In this document: piece after piece, positions 6,398 through 9,514 of the stretch
How positions within the stretch are numbered: position 1 is the stretch's first letter
Layout of the letters: every line of letters starts with the position of its first letter
Assembly (NCBI GenBank): GCA_025363325.1
Contig: JANYEF010000393.1
Span: 1-9,514 of the forward strand
DNA: 9,514 nucleotides
DNA from: Nitrospira sp.
GTDB lineage: Bacteria > Nitrospirota > Nitrospiria > Nitrospirales > Nitrospiraceae
Direction of reading: 5' to 3'
Program-made: the position numbers and the translations under genes
Notes under the pieces: generated by a model
What the model was told of the DNA's origin: nothing
Seen by the model: only the letters and a program-made list of their open reading frames with translations
The model's database searches: none

Positions 6398-7535
6398 CAG
6401 GATTCTCTGTGTGGATGACGATCCCAACATCTTAGAGGGGTACAAGCGCCGGCTTCGGAAAGAGTTCGAGTTGGACACAGCCGTTGGACCTGAGGAGGGG
6501 TTTCGGATGGTCACCGAGCAGGGCCCTTTCGCCGTCGTGGTGTCCGATCTCCAAATGCCGGGGATGAATGGAGTCGAGTTTCTGGCCAAAGTCCGAGCCC
6601 AGGAGCCTGGCACCGTGCGCATGCTATTAACGGGCAATGCCGAACTCCATGCGGCGATCGATGCGATCAATCAAGGACAGATTTTTCGGTTCCTCACCAA
6701 GCCCTGCACGCCGGAGGCGCTCGCGAGCGCCCTGACGGCAGGCCTGGCGCAGCATCGCTTGATTACCGCGGAGTGCGAACTTCTGGAGCAAACGCTCAGC
6801 GGCAGCGTCAGAGTGCTATCCGAGGTCTTAGCCTTAGTCAATCCTGAAGCGTTCGGGCGATCGTCTCGCATTACACGGTACGCAGAGTCGATCGCAGCGC
6901 AGCTTCACGTGTCTGAGATGTGGTCCATCAAGACTGCCGCCATGTTGTCACAGATCGGCTGTGTCATTCTGCCGGAGTCGGTCCTCAAGAAAGTGTACCG
7001 AGGAGAGGTGTTGACGGGTGAGGAGTCCCAGCTCTTCAATCAACATCCATTCGTAGCCTATGACCTGATCGTCAAGATCCCACGCATGAAGCGGGTGGCC
7101 GAGATCATTAAGTTTCAGGATAAGTACTACGATGGGTACGGCGTACCAGGAGACACGCAACAAGGCAACACCATTCCGATGGAGGCCAGGATTCTGAAGG
7201 TGGCACTGGATTTCGACGCACTCGAATCGGCAGGTAAGTCGAAAGCTGAGGCATTCAACGAAATGAAACAGCGCAAAGGGTGGTACGATCCGGCAGTGCT
7301 CGATGCCATGAAAGCCGCATTTGCCAAAGAGATCCAGTATGAAATACGGACGACTGTCGTAGCCGAACTTCAAGAGGGTATGATTCTGGCTGAGGACATT
7401 CAATCAAGTCAGGGCGTTCTGCTCGCCTCAAAGGGCCAGCAAGTCACTCCATCCATGGTCATGAGACTCCAAGGTTTCAGCAAGACAGTCGGAGTCCGAG
7501 AGCCGTTCACGGTCGTGCTCCCGATGAAGGTGTAA
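6390..7535 (+). CDS. Response regulator with degenerate HD-GYP-like output domain
   Basis: A 381-residue soluble regulator. The receiver (~1-120) is intact: Asp9-Asp11 pocket, phosphoacceptor Asp53 (VVVSDLQMPGMNG), Thr81 and Lys104. Residues ~145-300 align by eye with HD-GYP phosphodiesterases, including AAMLSQIGCVILPESVLKK, LTGEES, NQHPFVAYDLI, DGYGVPGD and an IPMEARILKVALDFDAL stretch. The metal-binding His-Asp of the family's LHDIG is replaced by Ser187-Gln188. The HHE..DGxGYP motif has become KFQDKYYDGYGVPG (241-254), and only His219 of NQHP remains. It is therefore unlikely to hydrolyse c-di-GMP and may bind or signal instead. A C-terminal module (~315-381, LQEGMILAEDI...GVLLASKGQ) is often seen in this group. 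It is coupled by overlap to the HDOD regulator and is the last gene of the run. Confidence 0.93.
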   Translation: MADRILCVDDDPNILEGYKRRLRKEFELDTAVGPEEGFRMVTEQGPFAVVVSDLQMPGMNGVEFLAKVRAQEPGTVRMLLTGNAELHAAIDAINQGQIFRFLTKPCTPEALASALTAGLAQHRLITAECELLEQTLSGSVRVLSEVLALVNPEAFGRSSRITRYAESIAAQLHVSEMWSIKTAAMLSQIGCVILPESVLKKVYRGEVLTGEESQLFNQHPFVAYDLIVKIPRMKRVAEIIKFQDKYYDGYGVPGDTQQGNTIPMEARILKVALDFDALESAGKSKAEAFNEMKQRKGWYDPAVLDAMKAAFAKEIQYEIRTTVVAELQEGMILAEDIQSSQGVLLASKGQQVTPSMVMRLQGFSKTVGVREPFTVVLPMKV

Positions 7536-7641
7536 GCCACACCGGCTGAGATTCCTGCTCACGCTACGAGTCTGCCATTACACATGTTGAAAGGATCCCA
7601 ACAGGATGCTGAAAAAAAATCTGCCAGCCTGTCTTGTTCAT

Positions 7642-7733
7642 TTGGTCTGTCTCGTATAATTGGTTTGTCTTGTTTAGTTGGTTGAACCAGACTAACTGGA
7701 TGAATCAGATAAACCAGCCAACCAGACAGACGG
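7642..7733. repeat. Imperfect ~90-bp palindrome (TTGGT/ACCAA-type inverted repeat)
   Basis: The two arms mirror each other around GGTTGAACC (7680-7688). Going outward, TGGTTTGTC (7661-7669) pairs with GATAAACCA (7708-7716 region) with one mismatch, and GTCTGTCT (7645-7652) pairs exactly with AGACAGAC (7724-7731). Short gaps separate these blocks, so the stem has bulges. The left arm is almost pure T/G and the right arm A/C, which is what an inverted duplication of a simple repeat would give. No open frame or T-tract accompanies it. Confidence 0.7.
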
Positions 7734-7876
7734 GGGTTGGCCCACACGTGCGGACCATCGAATCTCTGGCGTGCAACAAATTTATTCCTCAGCCTGCCCT
7801 CGGGACACATCGACCGGTAATCCTCTCCTTCGCAAGCCCTTATACCGCTGCACTGCAATCCGTTGGTTCCTTTTCG

Positions 7877-7896
7877 ATCGGTTGAAACCGATTTTT
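7877..7896 (+). terminator. Weak intrinsic terminator candidate
   Basis: ATCGGT (7877-7882), loop TGAA, ACCGAT (7887-7892), followed by a T-run through 7896. The 6-bp stem is short and only half GC. It could end transcripts from the regulator genes upstream, about 340 bases after the last stop. Confidence 0.4.
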
Positions 7897-7911
7897 GACT
7901 GAAAGGGAGGG

Positions 7912-8004
7912 ATGATGGCGATTCAGCGAGATAGGGCCTGCTGGACCCGATGCGTACGCTTGAGGGTCCGAAGGGACGAGCTTCCTGGCGAAGTCAGGTC
8001 GTAG
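7912..8004 (+). CDS. Doubtful 30-aa ORF with a strong ribosome site
   Basis: AAAGGGAGG (7902-7910) precedes two adjacent ATGs (7912 and 7915) that open a 30-codon Arg-rich frame (MMAIQRDRACWTRCVRLR...) ending in TAG at 8002. No family is recognised. The ribosome site is as good as those of the real genes, so this may be a leader peptide or the surviving start of a broken gene. Chance is also possible in a G-rich stretch. Confidence 0.2.
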   Translation: MMAIQRDRACWTRCVRLRVRRDELPGEVRS

Positions 8005-8005
8005 C

Positions 8006-8037
8006 AGCGGATCGTCAATGGCAGCCTCCGTTTTTTT
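8006..8037 (+). terminator. Very weak terminator-like hairpin with T7 run
   Basis: AGCGGA (8006-8011) can pair with TCCGTT (8027-8032) using one G-T pair, around a 15-base loop. The T-run 8031-8037 partly overlaps the right arm. The T-run is good but the stem is poor. Confidence 0.2.
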
Positions 8038-8259
8038 CCGGTGTGAAGCTATCCCGCCCGAGCCACCGTCGAAGGCCTTTTTCAACTGTGCGGGGCTCAA
8101 CAAAATCTCGCAAACTGCCGATAAGACACGACGGCCCCTCCCCACGAGAATGCCTGCTTCAGGGCACAGGAGGACAAGCCTCAATCGCGTCGGCGAAGAA
8201 ATTAGTGCTCAGGGGTGCGGATGTCAACCCAGAGCTTGTTGTACTTACGAGACAGCACC

Positions 8260-8263
8260 GAGG
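8260..8263 (+). promoter_or_regulatory. Ribosome binding site deciding the GAF-PAS start
   Basis: GAGG ends 6 bases before ATG 8270. The frame is open further upstream to an in-frame ATG at 8150, but the extra 40 residues (Arg- and Cys-rich) are unlike the family, so 8270 is preferred. Confidence 0.55.
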
Positions 8264-8269
8264 TTTCGC

Positions 8270-9514
8270 ATGGAAATCGCTCCCTTCCCGCCGAACGAAT
8301 CAGCGCGTCTTAGCGCGTTGCGCCAATATGACATCCTCGACACCGCTCCCGAAGACACCTTCGATGATTTAGCCTGTCTTGCCATGCAGATCTGCGGCAC
8401 TCCCATCGCGCTGGTGAGTCTGATCGACCCCCATCGGCAGTGGTTCAAAGCGAAGGTTGGGGTGACGGTGTGCGAAACGTCGCGCGATATTGCCTTCTGT
8501 GCCCATACCATTCTGCAGCATGAGATCTTTGAAGTACCGGACGCGCTGGCGGACCCTCGATTTGCTACGAATCCATTGGTCACCCAGGATCCGTTCATTC
8601 GCTTTTACGCAGGGACACCTCTCGTCACCTCAGAGGGGCATGTCCTGGGGACCCTCTGTGTCATCGACCGCGTGCCGCGGCAGCTCACTTCCGATCAACG
8701 GCAGGCCCTGACCATTCTGGGGCGACAAGTCCTGATTCTGCTTGAACTCCGTTTGCGTCAGACATTGCTGAGTCGGAGTAAAACCTCCCAGCAAAAGGCC
8801 GAACAAATCCAGGGTCAGATGACCTTTGCGCTCAACCATGGGTTCGACGGCGCCGCGATGCTCGACCGGGAAGGGCGATATACCTATATGAATCAGGCCC
8901 ATGCCCAGATCTACGGATATGAGGCCAGTGAACTGATCGGGCAGTCTTGGACGGTACTCTACTCGTCTCAATGGGAGGCCAGAATCAGTAAGGAGTTCTT
9001 TCCCATTCTCCATCAACAGGGCCATTGGCTTGGTGAAGTCACCGGCAAGAAGAAGTCGGGAGAAGGCGTCATCGTAGAGCTTTCCCTAACCTGCCTTACG
9101 GACGAAGACATATCGGGCAACTGGCTACTCTGCACCTGCCGTGATATCACGGCCAAGAAGATGGCCCAATACGAACTCTCCAGGACTCAGGCCAGGCTGC
9201 AATCTGTCTTGGATGCAGCAACAGGAGTCGCCATTATTGCCACGGACCCCCAGGGGATCATCAACGTCTTCAATAAGGGCGCAGAGCGTATGCTGGGATA
9301 TTCGGCTGAGGAGATGATCGGCAAACAGACGCCGGTCAGTATCCATCTTCCTGAAGAGGTGGCGGCCTATAGCCGGAGTCTCACAGCTCGGTTCGGTCGA
9401 GAGATCGGTGGCTTTGGCGCCTTGGTCGAGGAGGCCCGGCTGGGTGGTTCTGAGGAACGTGAATGGACCTACATCCGCAAGGATGGGGGACGGCAGATCG
9501 TGAGTCTCGTCGTC
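8270..9514 (+). CDS. GAF-PAS-PAS sensory protein, N-terminal 415 aa (3' end outside window)
   Basis: The frame runs unbroken from ATG 8270 to the window end, 415 codons. Residues ~8-165 are a GAF domain of the widespread type that opens histidine kinases and GGDEF proteins: ARLSALRQYDILDTAPED, CGTPIALVSLID, RQWFKAKVG, ETSRDIAFCAHTIL, YAGTPLVTSEGHVLGTLCVID. A short coiled linker leads to a PAS domain (~183-300, including GYEASELIGQSW and a PAC-like CRDITAKK). A second PAS begins near residue 306 (TQARLQSVLDAATGVAII, GYSAEEMIGKQ) and is still open at the edge with YIRKDGGRQIVSLVV. No membrane segment is seen, so the input is cytoplasmic. The output domain (kinase, GGDEF/EAL or other) is not in the window and should not be guessed. 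It is separated from the regulator cluster by a 734-base spacer, so it is probably its own transcription unit. Confidence 0.93.
   Translation, partial: MEIAPFPPNESARLSALRQYDILDTAPEDTFDDLACLAMQICGTPIALVSLIDPHRQWFKAKVGVTVCETSRDIAFCAHTILQHEIFEVPDALADPRFATNPLVTQDPFIRFYAGTPLVTSEGHVLGTLCVIDRVPRQLTSDQRQALTILGRQVLILLELRLRQTLLSRSKTSQQKAEQIQGQMTFALNHGFDGAAMLDREGRYTYMNQAHAQIYGYEASELIGQSWTVLYSSQWEARISKEFFPILHQQGHWLGEVTGKKKSGEGVIVELSLTCLTDEDISGNWLLCTCRDITAKKMAQYELSRTQARLQSVLDAATGVAIIATDPQGIINVFNKGAERMLGYSAEEMIGKQTPVSIHLPEEVAAYSRSLTARFGREIGGFGALVEEARLGGSEEREWTYIRKDGGRQIVSLVV

Larger units (their letters stand above)
7536..8269. other. 734-base spacer without a convincing gene
   Basis: The spacer holds an imperfect palindrome (7642-7733), two weak terminator-like hairpins (7877-7896, 8006-8037) and a doubtful small ORF (7912-8004). 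Longer frames on either strand have no recognisable family and run through the repeat or into the next gene. CAACAGGATGCTGAAAAAA at 7599-7617 and AAGGCCTTTTTCAAC at 8072-8086 look like eroded, oppositely oriented versions of a spacer repeat; this is inference. No strong promoter could be picked out. Confidence 0.6.

Noticed and set aside
7634..7885. Plus-strand frame of 83 codons across the palindrome
   Set aside because: Its N-terminal half is the translation of the T/G and A/C repeat; low complexity, no ribosome site.
7840..8184. Minus-strand frame of 114 codons in the spacer
   Set aside because: No recognisable domain, no clear ribosome site, and it crosses both terminator-like hairpins; most likely chance in GC-rich DNA.
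7950..8372. Plus-strand frame of 140 codons
   Set aside because: It runs about 100 bases into the well-supported GAF gene in another frame and has no family features.

Overview
The window is a signal-transduction block from a moderately GC-rich bacterium. Every gene that can be called with confidence is on the + strand, and all but one small gene encode a sensory or phosphorelay protein. I see no transposase, integrase, rRNA, tRNA, CRISPR array or phage gene. The lineage is inferred: a small DUF2934-type protein, many soluble PAS/GAF/HDOD/HD regulators, and low-complexity inverted repeats in the spacers all fit Nitrospirota (Nitrospira-like). No phylogenetic marker is present to prove it.

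Left part (1-2247): the C-terminal signalling half of a methyl-accepting chemotaxis protein (cut by the window start), then a 60-residue DUF2934-like protein, then an unusual 336-residue protein. The last has a miniature chemoreceptor hairpin tip at its N-terminus and a Cache-like sensor domain at its C-terminus, with no membrane segment. Its base composition (about 50% GC by hand count) is clearly lower than that of its neighbours.

Middle part (2458-7535): a probable two-component cluster. It has a stand-alone CheY-like receiver, a cytoplasmic PAS-GAF-PAS histidine kinase without its own receiver, a receiver-HDOD protein, and a receiver-HD-GYP-like protein. The last two are translationally coupled (8-base overlap). 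The HD-GYP-like domain has lost the catalytic His-Asp pair, so it looks like a non-hydrolytic effector. One kinase beside three receivers suggests a branched relay, but partner choice cannot be read from sequence.

Right part (7536-9514): a 734-base spacer with a ~90-base imperfect palindrome, two weak terminator-like hairpins, a doubtful 30-codon ORF and no convincing gene. It is followed by the start of a GAF-PAS-PAS sensory protein that runs off the window end. The spacers at 880-943, 2272-2376 and 7642-7733 each carry a different family of short direct and inverted repeats. I did not find a clearly novel defence or biosynthetic system. The oddest items are the tip-Cache protein, the HD-less HD-GYP partner of the HDOD regulator, and the repeat-rich spacers.
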